A stretch of DNA of 64,000 nucleotides from Paraglaciecola sp. MB-3u-78 (GTDB lineage: Bacteria; Pseudomonadota; Gammaproteobacteria; Enterobacterales; Alteromonadaceae): assembly GCF_002835935.1 (NCBI RefSeq), contig NZ_PJCF01000002.1, forward strand, positions 186,001 to 250,000, written 5' to 3'. Positions 45,788 through 55,740 of this stretch are shown here, one piece after another (position 1 is the first letter of the stretch; the number at the start of each line of letters is the position of its first letter). The notes below the pieces were generated by a model that had not been told where the DNA came from, did not search any database, and worked only from the letters and a program-made list of their open reading frames with translations. Position numbers and translations under genes: made by a program.

Positions 45788-46621
45788 TCACTGGTCATAT
45801 ATGGTTGGAATGGGGACGCGTTTATGTTGCGTTTTTTCAAAGATAGCGACCAGTTTTTCAGCAATATTGTCTGCTACTACTTTACCCTCTAAAAAATCAT
45901 CAATTTGGTCATAACTCATTCCGAGAGCCTGTTCATCAGATTTTTGTGGGGCTAACGTTTCTAAATCGGCTGTTGGCGCTTTATAGATAATATTTTGCGG
46001 CGCACCTAAAAATTCAGCAACCTGTCTTACTTGGCGTTTATTTAGACCAAATAGAGGAGCAAGATCGCATGCGCCATCCCCATACTTGGTATAAAAACCT
46101 GTAATATTTTCTGCTGAATGGTCTGTCCCCAAAACTAACCCGTCTAGTAAACCGGCGACTTGATATTGCGTCACCATGCGGGTACGTGCTTTAACATTAC
46201 CTTTGACAAAATCGCACTTACTTTCACTACCAGTAAGCAACCCAACAGCATCAAGCGCTAAACGTGTTTGTTGATCAATCGCATCTGCACCTGGTTGGAC
46301 ATTCACTGCAATATGTTGACTTGGCTGAATAAAATCTATTGAGGCTTGGGCGTCAGCCTCATCTGCTTGCACATTGTATGGCAATCTGACAGCAATAAAC
46401 TGATAGTGTTTTTGATATTCTTGGTTTAGTTGGTTTACGGCAAGTTGAGATAATTTTCCCAAAGTACAAGAATCGACTCCCCCACTTATACCTAAAACTA
46501 AAACTGTCATCCCGCTACTAATAAGCTGAGATTTAATAAAATTGACGCGACGCTCAACTTCATAATGAACATCGATTTTAGGTAAAACCCGCATTTGTTC
46601 TATCACAGTACTCGTTTGCAT
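45788..46621 (-). CDS. nadE: Ammonia-dependent NAD+ synthetase
   Basis: A 277-residue enzyme that amidates deamido-NAD+ with ammonia and ATP, the last step of NAD synthesis. The PP-loop motif is [10 protein letters not shown]; the ammonia/ATP region has [19 protein letters not shown]. There is no nitrilase domain, so it uses free ammonia. ATG with GAGGTG ribosome site. Same strand as glnB, 38 bases upstream of it, probably one transcript. Confidence 0.95.
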   Translation of the reverse strand: MQTSTVIEQMRVLPKIDVHYEVERRVNFIKSQLISSGMTVLVLGISGGVDSCTLGKLSQLAVNQLNQEYQKHYQFIAVRLPYNVQADEADAQASIDFIQPSQHIAVNVQPGADAIDQQTRLALDAVGLLTGSESKCDFVKGNVKARTRMVTQYQVAGLLDGLVLGTDHSAENITGFYTKYGDGACDLAPLFGLNKRQVRQVAEFLGAPQNIIYKAPTADLETLAPQKSDEQALGMSYDQIDDFLEGKVVADNIAEKLVAIFEKTQHKRVPIPTIYDQ

Positions 46622-46830
46622 TTTTCACCTCAATAATGTCATGCCAATCAAAAAACTCAGCTAGGCTGGTGTTTCCGCCATTATGACTCTCTAGCGTTTA
46701 TAACTGGAAAGGTAACTTCAGTTTAATATTATCAACATGTGTATGTTAATCCTAACCTTTGATAACTATTTCATACCCTAACATCTCAAAAATAGTTTAT
46801 CTTGGTACAACAAACATTGGAGTGAATAAC

Positions 46831-47373
46831 ATGAAACAGCAAAAAGGTGTCACACTGGTTGAGTTAATGATCACTGTTTCCATTATTGCAATAATCCTGA
46901 CATTTGTCGGCCCAAGTATTCAAAGCATATTAATAAAAAATCGGGTTGTCGCAGAAATTAACGAAACAAGTTCGTTGATCCAGTATGCCAGACACCATGC
47001 AATAGATGAACAAGCACAAGTCGTGGTATGCCCGTCTGCAGATTACTCTATCTGCTCAACAGACTGGAATGATCCCAAAATAGTTTTTATTGATGAAGAC
47101 GATAACGCTATTCGAGGTGACTCAGAAGAATTACTAGTCACTATAGGTGCCACCTCTTCGACTAGTTTGATGACCAACACAACCGATATCATTAAGTTTA
47201 CCGGAACAGGTGAAGCCAATGAAACCACTGAAATTTTACTTTGTCATAAAGATGGAGAAGCAGAATATGCTCGCTCTTTGTCTGTTACCTTGCAAGGAAG
47301 GGTTAAAATGAGTAACGACAGTGACAGAAATGGCATAAACGAAAATGCTTCAGGTACCGAACTGTCTTGTTAA
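46831..47373 (+). CDS. Type IV pilin-like/pseudopilin protein (GspH/FimT type)
   Basis: A 180-residue protein with a class III prepilin signal: MKQQKG followed by VTLVELMITVSIIAII, i.e. cleavage after Gly with Glu at mature position five, then the hydrophobic helix. The remainder looks like a GspH/FimT minor pseudopilin with two or three Cys pairs (VVCPS...SIC, LLCHK ... LSC). ATG at 46831 has GGAG eight bases upstream; the longer frame from 46759 lies in AT-rich non-coding sequence. Exported to the inner membrane, processed by PilD. No other pilus genes are nearby; it is an orphan minor pilin. Confidence 0.9.
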   Translation: MKQQKGVTLVELMITVSIIAIILTFVGPSIQSILIKNRVVAEINETSSLIQYARHHAIDEQAQVVVCPSADYSICSTDWNDPKIVFIDEDDNAIRGDSEELLVTIGATSSTSLMTNTTDIIKFTGTGEANETTEILLCHKDGEAEYARSLSVTLQGRVKMSNDSDRNGINENASGTELSC

Positions 47374-47650
47374 GCGTCATAGCTAACTTAATTGATAATC
47401 CTAGATTCAGATTATGTGTAGCTAATGACTCATGACAACTTAATCCCTCTTCTAGTCCACATCAAGTCCACTCAGCGACATCAATAACCTAGAATGCTCT
47501 GCATCAAAGCAAATAAGCTAAATCGAAACTAAAGAACCTATAAAAAACTGCCTTCTTGTCATATTCTGTTCCTATTATTGGCCTACTATGGTCAGATCCT
47601 TCACTAATAGACATCAACAACTATTACTCAAAACTAAAAAAGGGATGAAT

Positions 47651-48034
47651 ATGCGGTTACTACACACCATGCTGCGGGTCAGCAACCTTCAAAACTCAAT
47701 TGATTTTTACACCAAGCTTATGGGTATGAAACTGCTAAAACAAAGTGAAAACAAAGAGTACCAATATACTTTGGTCTTTATTGGATATGGTGAAGAGTCC
47801 GATACAACTGTGTTGGAGCTAACCTATAACTGGGGCAAAGAACACTACAATATGGGTGATGCCTTTGGTCATATCGCTATCGGAGTCGATGATATCTATG
47901 CCATATGTGAATTTATTGAGCAACAAGGTGCAGATGTATACCGTAAGCCGGGTCCAGTAAAAGGCGGCAAATCAGTGATCGCTTTTGTGCGTGATCCCGA
48001 TGGTTATGCTATCGAATTAATTGAACGTAAATAA
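47651..48034 (+). CDS. gloA: Lactoylglutathione lyase (glyoxalase I)
   Basis: A 127-residue metalloenzyme that converts the methylglyoxal-glutathione adduct into S-lactoylglutathione. [20 protein letters not shown] is the canonical start with the first metal His5; the other ligands lie in TVLELTYNW (Glu), FGHIAI (His) and YAIELIE (Glu). AGGG lies in front of the ATG at 47651, chosen over the longer frame from 47588. Full length agrees with Ni-type bacterial GloA. glpQ follows after ten bases, so they form a small operon. Confidence 0.96.
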   Translation: MRLLHTMLRVSNLQNSIDFYTKLMGMKLLKQSENKEYQYTLVFIGYGEESDTTVLELTYNWGKEHYNMGDAFGHIAIGVDDIYAICEFIEQQGADVYRKPGPVKGGKSVIAFVRDPDGYAIELIERK

Positions 48035-48044
48035 AGTGAATATT

Positions 48045-49022
48045 ATGAAATTATATCTATTAGGGCTACTCATGCTCGCCTTTACCGGCCAAGTGATTGC
48101 CGCTCAATCTTTAGTCATTGCACACCGAGGAGCCCCAGGTTACTTACCGGAACATACCCTTGAGTCTGTGACTTTAGCCTACGCATTAGGCGCTGACTTT
48201 ATTGAACAAGATTTGGTAGTAACCAAAGATTCAAAATTAATAGTGTTACATGATATTCACCTTGAAACAGTGACGAATGTAGAGCAAACATTTCCCAGCA
48301 GAAAGCGTGAAGATGGACGTTATTATGCTTTGGACTTTACTTTGGCAGAATTGAAAACACTTAACGTCCATGAGCGTCAAGATGCAAACGGCAAACAAGT
48401 GTTTCCTAATCGCTATCAGGGCAAGGGCACGTTTCACATTGTCACTTTTGAAGAACAAATTGAATTGATCCAACAACTTAATCGGCAGTTCAATAAAACT
48501 ACCGGCTTCTATCCAGAAGTAAAATCCCCTGCTTGGCATAAGCAGCAAGGTGTGGATATAAGCCAACTGGTAATGGCCGTTTTACGAAAGCATGAGCTAG
48601 ACGATGAGGATAAAGCAATTTATGTGCAGTGTTTTGACTTTGCTGAAACTCAGCGGTTACGCAATGATTTAGGCGCGAAAGTAAAACTAATACAACTCAT
48701 TGGCGAAAATGATTGGCAAGAGTCACCTACCGATTATGACTTTTTAAAGACACCAGCGGGATTAAAAGCAATAGCTAAAGTCGCTCAAGGGATCGGCCCA
48801 TGGATACCTCAACTCGTCGATCTAAAAACCATGCAGCCTACAGGATTTGTTGAACAGGCACATATTGCTGGCTTAAAAGTGCATCCTTATACTTTTCGCA
48901 AAGACGCATTACCAGAAAATATCAATACACAACAAACACTACAACTATTGTTTAAGGATTTAAAAGTGGATGGTTTGTTCACCGATTTTACCGATACTGT
49001 GGTGACTTATCTTGCGGAATAA
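48045..49022 (+). CDS. glpQ: Periplasmic glycerophosphodiester phosphodiesterase
   Basis: A 325-residue enzyme releasing glycerol-3-phosphate from deacylated phospholipids. The start MKLYLLGLLMLAFTGQVIAA is a signal peptide. AHRGAPGYLPEHTLES and DFIEQDLVVTKDSKLIVLHD contain the catalytic His pair and the metal-binding Glu/Asp. VKSPAWHK and GLFTDFTDT close the TIM barrel. ATG at 48045 is taken because it starts the signal peptide; the eight codons before it overlap the end of gloA. Downstream of gloA on the same transcript; the methylglyoxal pathway and glycerol phosphate are metabolically linked. Confidence 0.94.
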   Translation: MKLYLLGLLMLAFTGQVIAAQSLVIAHRGAPGYLPEHTLESVTLAYALGADFIEQDLVVTKDSKLIVLHDIHLETVTNVEQTFPSRKREDGRYYALDFTLAELKTLNVHERQDANGKQVFPNRYQGKGTFHIVTFEEQIELIQQLNRQFNKTTGFYPEVKSPAWHKQQGVDISQLVMAVLRKHELDDEDKAIYVQCFDFAETQRLRNDLGAKVKLIQLIGENDWQESPTDYDFLKTPAGLKAIAKVAQGIGPWIPQLVDLKTMQPTGFVEQAHIAGLKVHPYTFRKDALPENINTQQTLQLLFKDLKVDGLFTDFTDTVVTYLAE

Positions 49023-49113
49023 TTGACCTTTGCTGGAGGCTGTTGTTGAAAATAGCAACACGCCTAGGTGATCTGAATTTTCTTGGGTAATAATAAGCGT
49101 CTCTTTAATTTCT

Positions 49114-49673
49114 TTACGCTGAAATCTCCGTGACTTTTGAAAAAAAATTGAAATTTATCTTCGCTAACTTTAGCAAGTGTGTGGACATGAGTTTGAACAC
49201 GGAAAGAAACAGTATAATAAAATCATGACGTAAGTAATCAGGTCTTAAATTAACTTTATGATACTCAAATTTAAGGCCGACTAAAGATGCATATGCCTTA
49301 CTTAAAATGGCCAGTGATAGACAGTTTTCTGCTTGTTTAGTAGAAGCCAAATCAGCATTATAAATGTTGCCCTTATCAGAGAACCCACTAAGAAAATCAT
49401 CAATATATTGAGCCAATCGTTTGTAACCACCAACACTTTTATTTGCTGGGGCATTATAAAACCATAAAAATATTGTTTGTTGTCTTTGTTCAGATAAAAA
49501 ACATCATTAATTTGAGGAACTTCTATTAGCATATAAGCATCACTTTGCCAATTAATATGCAGAGCACTGGGAGTAGAGTTAATATCTGCAGATGAAGATA
49601 CACCATGGTGAGTTGCACACCTCGTGATCGATAACAATAACAACAAAGTTGCCAGCTTTATCATCCAAGTCAT
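49114..49673 (-). pseudogene. Frameshifted lipoprotein-like gene
   Basis: Two overlapping minus-strand frames form one former gene. The first part (49673 down to about 49450) begins with a signal sequence LATLLLLLSITRC, lipobox-like, and runs to YFYGFI. From there the sensible reading continues in another frame (PANKSVGGYKRLAQYIDDFL and on to the stop at 49114). A one- or two-base indel near 49450-49465 joins them. The product would have been about 185 residues. I know no family. It could also be a sequencing error, although no other such case is seen nearby in this reading. Confidence 0.6.
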
Positions 49674-49785
49674 TTCGTAATCCCTTGACTTGCGTTAAAC
49701 AATGTCTAATAAAAAGATATCGGATTTAACGCAAACTATCTATACAAATAAATTACCTTGTTTATTTCTGTTCAACCGTCGCCCC

Positions 49786-51402
49786 TTATTGGTGTTCTTG
49801 CTTAATCAAATCAGCACAACGTTCTGCAATCATGATAGTGGGGGCGTTAGTATTTCCGCCAACAAGAGTGGGCATTACAGAGGCATCTACCACTCTTAAG
49901 CCTTTTATACCTTTTACTTTTAGTTCTGAGTCTACGACAGCCATAACATCGCTTATATCCCCCATTTTACAGGTACCTACTGGGTGATAAATGGTTTCGG
50001 CTTTCTTGCGGATAAAAGCTAATATTTGTTCATCCGTTTGCGCTTCAGGGCCAGGACCAATTTCCCAAGACTGATATTTTTCAAAGGATGGTGCTGCCAG
50101 AATTTTTCTCGCACGGCGCACACCGTCAATCATCACTTTTTGATCATCAGGGTGTTCAAGATAATGCGGGTCAATCATGGCCGGATCGTTTGGTTTATTT
50201 GAACGTAAGGTGATTTCACCTCGACTTTTAGGATACAAACCACATACATGCACCCCATATCCATAACCAAAGGCAGTTTTACGTCCGTGCTCAAGTAAAA
50301 TAGCGGGCAGAAAGTGATATTGAATATCAGGAATATCTGCAGAACTTTGGGTCTTATCAAAGCCTCCCGCCTCAGCAACATTACTGGTAAAAATACCTTG
50401 TCGATCAAACATATAATTAAAGGCATTTTTGACATAACGTGGAATAAGAGCAAGTGAAATCGAATAACTGTCACGGTTTCTGCAGCGATGTTGCACTATG
50501 GCGTCAAGGTGATCTTGTAAGTTTTGCCCTACCCCAGGTAAGTCTGCTTTTACTTCAATACCTTTTTCAGCTAGATGTTCTTTTGGCCCTAAACCTGACA
50601 ACATTAATACTTGAGGAGAGTTGATCGCACCAGCGGATAACAAGACCTCTTTGTTGGCTGTGAGTTCATAAGATTGACCATCTAATTGCAGTTTTACGCC
50701 TGTCGCTACGCCATCGTCAATTTGAATTTGTTCAACCAACGCCTTGGTTAACACGGTTAAATTTGGCCGAGTTAACGCGGGTGTTAAATAACCTTTTGCT
50801 GTAGAACAACGTTGCCCATTTTCCTGGGTAACCTGATAAAAGCCCAACCCTTCCCGGTTAGCACTATTAAAATCAGTGACTTTAGTCAAACCAATATCTT
50901 CAGCGGCTTCAACAAAAGAATCAGACAGGGGATTAGTGTGACATAAGTCGCTGACGCTAAGATAACCGTCTGCACCGTGCAGTTCGCTCTCACCATGCTG
51001 TTGTTTTTCCGACTTTTTAAAATAAGGTAACACTGTTTTCCAATCCCACCCTTTGGCCCCCAAATCACTCCATCGGTCATAATCCTCAGGCACACCGCGT
51101 ATATAACACATAGCGTTGAGTGAGCTTGAGCCACCTAAGACTTTACCTCTAGGCCAAAAAAGCTTGCGATTATTCAATTGAGATTGTGGCTCAGTATCGT
51201 ATTCCCAACCTAAATTAGTCATACGGGAAAGAAAGGCCAGACCGAATGGGATATGAATAAAAGGACTTTTATCTTTACCACCCGCTTCAATTAAGCATAC
51301 ACTGAATTGGTTATTTTCAGTTAAGCGCGCCGCTAAAGTAGCACCTGCTGAACCGGCGCCGATAATAATAAAGTCGAACTGTGTTTGATAAAGTTTTTGC
51401 AT
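49786..51402 (-). CDS. GMC-family FAD-dependent alcohol/choline dehydrogenase
   Basis: A 538-residue flavoprotein of the glucose-methanol-choline family. FAD motif IIIGAGSAGATLAARLTE at the N-terminus; the first GMC signature WPRGKVLGGSSSLNAMCYIRG; second signature GAINSPQVLMLSGLGP; C-terminal HPVGTCKMGD with the catalytic His and the Asn of NTNAPTIMIAE. Resembles AlkJ- and BetA-like enzymes, so it probably oxidises an alcohol (aliphatic or choline-like) to the aldehyde. No betB, betI or transporter adjoins, so choline is not favoured. Cytoplasmic or membrane-associated. Confidence 0.92.
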   Translation of the reverse strand: MQKLYQTQFDFIIIGAGSAGATLAARLTENNQFSVCLIEAGGKDKSPFIHIPFGLAFLSRMTNLGWEYDTEPQSQLNNRKLFWPRGKVLGGSSSLNAMCYIRGVPEDYDRWSDLGAKGWDWKTVLPYFKKSEKQQHGESELHGADGYLSVSDLCHTNPLSDSFVEAAEDIGLTKVTDFNSANREGLGFYQVTQENGQRCSTAKGYLTPALTRPNLTVLTKALVEQIQIDDGVATGVKLQLDGQSYELTANKEVLLSAGAINSPQVLMLSGLGPKEHLAEKGIEVKADLPGVGQNLQDHLDAIVQHRCRNRDSYSISLALIPRYVKNAFNYMFDRQGIFTSNVAEAGGFDKTQSSADIPDIQYHFLPAILLEHGRKTAFGYGYGVHVCGLYPKSRGEITLRSNKPNDPAMIDPHYLEHPDDQKVMIDGVRRARKILAAPSFEKYQSWEIGPGPEAQTDEQILAFIRKKAETIYHPVGTCKMGDISDVMAVVDSELKVKGIKGLRVVDASVMPTLVGGNTNAPTIMIAERCADLIKQEHQ

Positions 51403-51663
51403 GAAATCGGTTACTTATTTGAACTGAATATTAACACTTGTTGCTGTGTAGTATACCGTTGAAACAAGATTATCAGCGGTAACAATATTAACAACACTCA
51501 TCTGATGTCATACCAGTAGTGTATCAAAAAAGCTATCTGAGTGTTACTTTCTTGTAAACTCGAGCCTTGTCCAGCAAAATAACTTTATACAATAAAATTC
51601 AATTAGTTATAAAATGAATGTTGCATAACGCGTTATCACAAATATCTATGGAGCAGCATTAGT

Positions 51664-52380
51664 TTGGGTTCACAATCGTTCAAAACCTCAATTCGGATGT
51701 TTCTTGCTAAGTGTCTTATCCGCTTTAAAAAACTTAAGCACGTGGATTATTCAGTGAATGATATTAGTCAATTAATTGAGCCTCACTTACCGCTTTCATT
51801 TCCTATTTCTGTCCCAAGAGGTGACGGACGCTTTACCCTCTCGAAAGTCAATATTTCCATGCCTAGCGACTCAAATTTCATTCAAGGGGAAGTATTAGGC
51901 GGTATTGAAGTTACCTATCTCGCCAATCCCATTTACCGTGCCCATGTTATGTTGGTGGTGCAAGCCAAGCCCCAATATGAACACACCACAAATAACGTGC
52001 TTTTAACGGATATTCGTATTACTGATATTCATATGTTGAACGACGAATATTCCATTTTAAAAGATACCTCTAACCTTATTAATCAATTCGTCCCTAGCCC
52101 GGTGCTGTCGATGGTTACGGGAACCATGAAAACCGCCTTTAATATTATGACAGGCACTACAGCTTCCGAAGCCAATAGTTATTTACAAATGTATCTAAGT
52201 GGCAGCAAAAAGAAGGTACTGGATTACCACAAACCACAAATAGAAAATATCATTGTTGAATTGGCAGCCAGTGAAGATATGCAATACACCTTGGACATAA
52301 ACGACTTTGAAGAAAGTTTATTTATTCAATATGGCAAAGAAGTGAATATTGAAGATGGTCATTTGAGATTTAAATTCTAG
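51664..52380 (+). CDS. DUF1439/YceB-like protein
   Basis: A 238-residue protein. The pattern of an N-terminal helix followed by a lipid-binding-like beta sheet (DISQLIEPHLPLSFPISVPR, VEVTYLANPIYRAHVML-like segment, DIRITDI) resembles YceB/DUF1439 proteins of the BPI-like or SRPBCC-like class. It lacks the usual lipobox, having MFLAKCLIRFKKLK near the N-terminus. The start is probably TTG at 51664 with GGAG ten bases upstream; ATG at 51697 would shorten it by 11 codons. Convergent with a degenerate gene and the wax-ester synthase. Function unknown; lipid binding would fit the neighbourhood. Confidence 0.65.
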   Translation: MGSQSFKTSIRMFLAKCLIRFKKLKHVDYSVNDISQLIEPHLPLSFPISVPRGDGRFTLSKVNISMPSDSNFIQGEVLGGIEVTYLANPIYRAHVMLVVQAKPQYEHTTNNVLLTDIRITDIHMLNDEYSILKDTSNLINQFVPSPVLSMVTGTMKTAFNIMTGTTASEANSYLQMYLSGSKKKVLDYHKPQIENIIVELAASEDMQYTLDINDFEESLFIQYGKEVNIEDGHLRFKF

Positions 52381-52389
52381 GGGGAACGT

Positions 52390-52690
52390 TTAAGCCCTGC
52401 GACGCCATAAATTCTGATTTCCCTGATCAAAAGAGTACTCCTGAGGTTCCCAAAAATAAGGAATAAGTGGTTTACTCTCTTCAACCCGATAATTATGTGA
52501 CAACTTTTCCGTTACATCAGCCAATCGTTTGGGACCAATTTTGATTATCTTTTTTTCTTGCAGCGTTTAACTACTCTAGTTGTTGTTCTAAGACCCGTGT
52601 ACTTTTACCAAGCTGTGTTTGTAGTACTAACTTAATGTCATGTATTTCAACTTTTAGTTGAGCCAGTTTTTGTTTATTTGCAGGCTCATT
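52390..52690 (-). pseudogene. Degenerate small gene downstream of the wax-ester synthase
   Basis: Minus-strand sequence decodes in pieces: NEPANKQKLAQLKVEIHDIK and following coiled-coil-like residues to QQLE then TAG; past an A-rich run, in a shifted frame, IGPKRLADVTEKLSHNYRVE and on to NLWRRRA and TAA. An ATG lies directly behind the wax-ester synthase stop but in the wrong frame. So a gene of roughly 95 codons has at least two frameshifts and one nonsense codon. Family unknown; the helical start could have been granule-associated or regulatory. Confidence 0.6.
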
Positions 52691-54108
52691 TATGTAGACA
52701 CTTCATTACGTTTCTCGCCAATATCCTCAATATTAAGATTGGGATCATCGATACATTTTTCCAACATATCAAACGCCTCGATGCAGTAACGTGCCAATGG
52801 CTCTAAACTATCAATATTATTATTACAGCAAACAAGTCCAATATTGGCATCACCATTATAAGTCACCATAGTAATGTTCACTCCACCACCAGGGGTAATC
52901 GTTGAAATAGGGTAAGCAGCTAGCATTTGGCTATCTTTAAAATACATAACGTCAGGAGGCCCTGGCATATTTGACACCAAAATATTGGCAATAGGTTTGA
53001 CCCAATTCGACAAACCTAACATTTCAAAGATTAATGCATAGGTCTGAATTAACAAGGTGTAATAACTAAATGAGGCCGGATGAGAAGTCATTGCTGCTCT
53101 TTTAACTTTTCGGTGATTTTCAATTATTTGTCTGAGTCTAAGATAAGGATCAGTGTGTCCATGAGCCAGCTCAACTGGCACTATAGCTATTTTATTGCCA
53201 TAGGTTGTCTCACCAGGTTTACGAAGATTAATAGGCATATTGGTAAACAGCGCCTTTTCAAATACCTGCCCATAGTCAGCGAGTTGCCTATGCACGGCAA
53301 TATCAAACACACATAACATCACTTCATTGGCGGAGGCTCTTAAACGTTTGCTCAGCACTTTAACACGGGCAAAGTCGATATCTAAGGTAGCCACTGCACG
53401 GCCTTTTTTCACTTGCCCCGTTAGCACTGTTTTAGTGCCTGTAAAAGGCAACGGCATATAATCTTTATTTATCCTAAGTAGCTTTATTAATAACCTAAAC
53501 CAGATCCAAATAGAATCCTTAATGGCAATAAATAAACCACATAGGCCACCAAATACCGCTTTAAACCATGGTATTTTATGCCGTGTTTTTTGGGTTCTGT
53601 CCATTGCCCAAACGGGTACAAACCCCTTACTAATCGGGCTCTGGTTATAACCTGCCTGAAACCAACGGATTAAGGTGCTGCCATCTCCGCACATATGATG
53701 AATTTTGATATATAAAGCGAACTGCTCGGTATTGATGTCTTTAATTAAATGGAATTGCCAAAGTGGCTTATCCCTGTCTAGCCAAGTTTCATGCAAACTA
53801 GCGACAAATATATTTAAGGCAGGCTTATCGTTCAAATCATCGATATGATGCAATTGAACATGGTATTGCATATCTAACTGCTCAACAGGTACGAACTTAA
53901 TCGGGTAACCCATTACCGTCTTGACGCGACAATTAAAGGGCGCGGTAGCTTGATCAAAAGTGTGCATTTCTGCCAACAATTTATCGACATAATCCCTTGC
54001 CGCATCAGCGGGTATTTTCAGCAGTTGCAAAATGGCGACATGTTTAGGGTTAGCCTCCGTCTCAGTGATCCAAAAGGTCTTATCGAGAAATGTTAGTTTT
54101 TTACTCAA
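52690..54108 (-). CDS. Wax ester synthase/diacylglycerol acyltransferase (WS/DGAT)
   Basis: A 472-residue acyltransferase that joins acyl-CoA to fatty alcohols or diacylglycerol to make storage lipid. The catalytic motif is HHMCGDG at residues 137-143 (HHxxxDG). The start LTFLDKTFWITET is a variant of the usual 'L-S-x-x-D-x-x-F' beginning, and the SNMPGPPD and NITMVTYNGDANIGL segments of the C-terminal domain are present. Acts at the inner membrane and on lipid droplets. On the same strand, 42 bases from the stop of a TetR regulator gene, which likely controls it. A patatin-type lipase is encoded further downstream on the other strand. Confidence 0.92.
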   Translation of the reverse strand: MSKKLTFLDKTFWITETEANPKHVAILQLLKIPADAARDYVDKLLAEMHTFDQATAPFNCRVKTVMGYPIKFVPVEQLDMQYHVQLHHIDDLNDKPALNIFVASLHETWLDRDKPLWQFHLIKDINTEQFALYIKIHHMCGDGSTLIRWFQAGYNQSPISKGFVPVWAMDRTQKTRHKIPWFKAVFGGLCGLFIAIKDSIWIWFRLLIKLLRINKDYMPLPFTGTKTVLTGQVKKGRAVATLDIDFARVKVLSKRLRASANEVMLCVFDIAVHRQLADYGQVFEKALFTNMPINLRKPGETTYGNKIAIVPVELAHGHTDPYLRLRQIIENHRKVKRAAMTSHPASFSYYTLLIQTYALIFEMLGLSNWVKPIANILVSNMPGPPDVMYFKDSQMLAAYPISTITPGGGVNITMVTYNGDANIGLVCCNNNIDSLEPLARYCIEAFDMLEKCIDDPNLNIEDIGEKRNEVST

Positions 54109-54150
54109 AACGTTATCCTTGTATACTGATACCCAACAGGCTCTAGTTCT

Positions 54151-54801
54151 TTATGCTTCATTGGAGAATTCGCGATTGACTATCGCTTTTTGCAAACGAT
54201 GTAATTCACTCGGCTCGATGATGATGTAAGGCAATAACGCGAACAAAATTGCTGACAAACTTTTATATAAATACTCATCACCATTGATATCATGACCTTT
54301 TAAAGCGTAATAATTTCCCGCTTGACTAAAGACTAATCCGATAATTTCGACCATTTGATTACACTGACCAACAGAAGCAGTAATGGTGCCTTGTGTCACA
54401 AACTGCGCCAAAAGCTTAGTAATGCAACGTTCTTGGGCGGCCATCAACTTGATAAATCCTTTGGCCACACTAGGGTATTTATCGGTTAAATCGGTAGGGT
54501 TTCGATATAAAAAACGAAACAAATGATTTTTTTCAATAATCAGGTATAGATAATAAAAAAAATCTTCAATACTAAGAGAAGTATCTCTTTGATTGTTCGG
54601 AGCATCAATAATGCCGCGCAACTGTTGTTGATAAAGATCAAACAATGCACCAACTATGACTTCTTTACCTTTAAAATGATAATACAAATTGCCAGGACTG
54701 ATATCTAATTCCATTGCAATCTCGACACTGCTAACGTTGTTTTCCCCTTGATGATTAAAAATATCAAGGGCAGTTATTAATATACGTTCGGCCGTTTTCA
54801 T
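54151..54801 (-). CDS. TetR-family transcriptional regulator
   Basis: A 216-residue repressor. The HTH is in ILITALDIFNHQGENNVSSV and ELDISPGNLYYHFKGKE, the classical TetR pattern where the recognition helix precedes NLYYHF. The ligand domain is unlike well-known members, with several aromatic residues (DFFYYLYLII). ATG at 54801 is preferred to the longer frame from 54837, which would begin inside the operator. A perfect palindrome overlaps its promoter region. It is upstream of the wax-ester synthase on the same strand; fatty acid or acyl-CoA sensing is plausible but not shown. Confidence 0.9.
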   Translation of the reverse strand: MKTAERILITALDIFNHQGENNVSSVEIAMELDISPGNLYYHFKGKEVIVGALFDLYQQQLRGIIDAPNNQRDTSLSIEDFFYYLYLIIEKNHLFRFLYRNPTDLTDKYPSVAKGFIKLMAAQERCITKLLAQFVTQGTITASVGQCNQMVEIIGLVFSQAGNYYALKGHDINGDEYLYKSLSAILFALLPYIIIEPSELHRLQKAIVNREFSNEA

Positions 54802-54831
54802 TTTATTATTACCAATAAGTGTGATGGGACA

Positions 54832-54856
54832 TGTCAATCTGATTGATAGATTGACA
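54832..54856. promoter_or_regulatory. Palindromic operator of the TetR gene
   Basis: TGTCAATCT (54832-54840), seven bases, AGATTGACA (54848-54856): a perfect nine-base inverted repeat. TTGACA elements on both strands are part of it, so binding would cover promoters for tetR (minus) and possibly for parA (plus). It lies 31 bases before the tetR start and 90 bases before parA. Confidence 0.8.
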
Positions 54857-54945
54857 TACTGTTTACATCCAGTGCAAGTATTTGAAAATAAAGCTTTTGC
54901 TTCTTTAATAATATGACAAGACTAAAATATTAACCGGGGTAGAAA

Positions 54946-55713
54946 ATGATAAGAGTGTTGTTCAACAAAAAAGGCGGTGTGGGCAAGTCAAGTTTAGCAG
55001 TAAACCTTGCAGCGATTTCTGCCAGTCAGGGATACCGAACCTTACTCATTGACTTGGATACACAATGTAATAGTACAGCTTATCTGAATGTGACAGATCT
55101 GCCCAATGACTGCAGCATAGCGGATTTATTTGAACAAACCATTACCTTTCATCTGCATCGTCGCCCTGCCAGTGACTTCTGTCATCCAACACAAGTTGAA
55201 AACCTGGATATTATTGCAGGCTCAGAACGTCTTTCAGAGATGGAGAGCGAGTTAGACAGCAGGCACAAAATTTATAAACTGCGAGAAGCCTTAGATTCAT
55301 TAAAAGATACCTATCAGCACATTTTTATCGATACCGCACCGGCTCTGAACTTTTACAGCATGTCAGCGTTAATTGCTGCACAACGATGTTTAATACCTAT
55401 TGATTGCGACGACTTCGCTCGGCAAGGTTTATATAGCCTGCAAAAAAAGATTGCTGAGATAAAAGAAGATCATAATGAAAGTTTGGAAATAGAAGGGATC
55501 ATTGCCAATCAATATATGACTAACGCGAACTTACCGAAACAAATCGTTAATGAATTAATAGCAGAAGGTTTTCCGGTGTTGTCAGAGTATATCGGTCAGT
55601 CAGTTAAGATGCGCGAGTCACACCAAGCTAAAAAACCGCTCATTTTGCTTGCCCCTAAACATAAACTCACTCAGTCTCTGATAGGTATTTTTAATTTGTT
55701 AGATAAAAGTTAG
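54946..55713 (+). CDS. Orphan ParA-family ATPase
   Basis: A 255-residue deviant Walker ATPase. The motif KKGGVGKSSLAVNLA contains the signature lysine; IDLDTQCNSTAYL and FIDTAPAL are the further motifs. It binds nucleoid DNA in an ATP-dependent way to position cargo. No parB, parS or plasmid gene follows it, so it is not a plasmid partition cassette. It diverges from the tetR/wax-ester-synthase unit across a shared operator. Positioning of storage granules is an attractive possibility without direct proof. Confidence 0.92.
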   Translation: MIRVLFNKKGGVGKSSLAVNLAAISASQGYRTLLIDLDTQCNSTAYLNVTDLPNDCSIADLFEQTITFHLHRRPASDFCHPTQVENLDIIAGSERLSEMESELDSRHKIYKLREALDSLKDTYQHIFIDTAPALNFYSMSALIAAQRCLIPIDCDDFARQGLYSLQKKIAEIKEDHNESLEIEGIIANQYMTNANLPKQIVNELIAEGFPVLSEYIGQSVKMRESHQAKKPLILLAPKHKLTQSLIGIFNLLDKS

Positions 55714-55740
55714 TTGATATGTAAAGGTTTTAAAGTGGTG

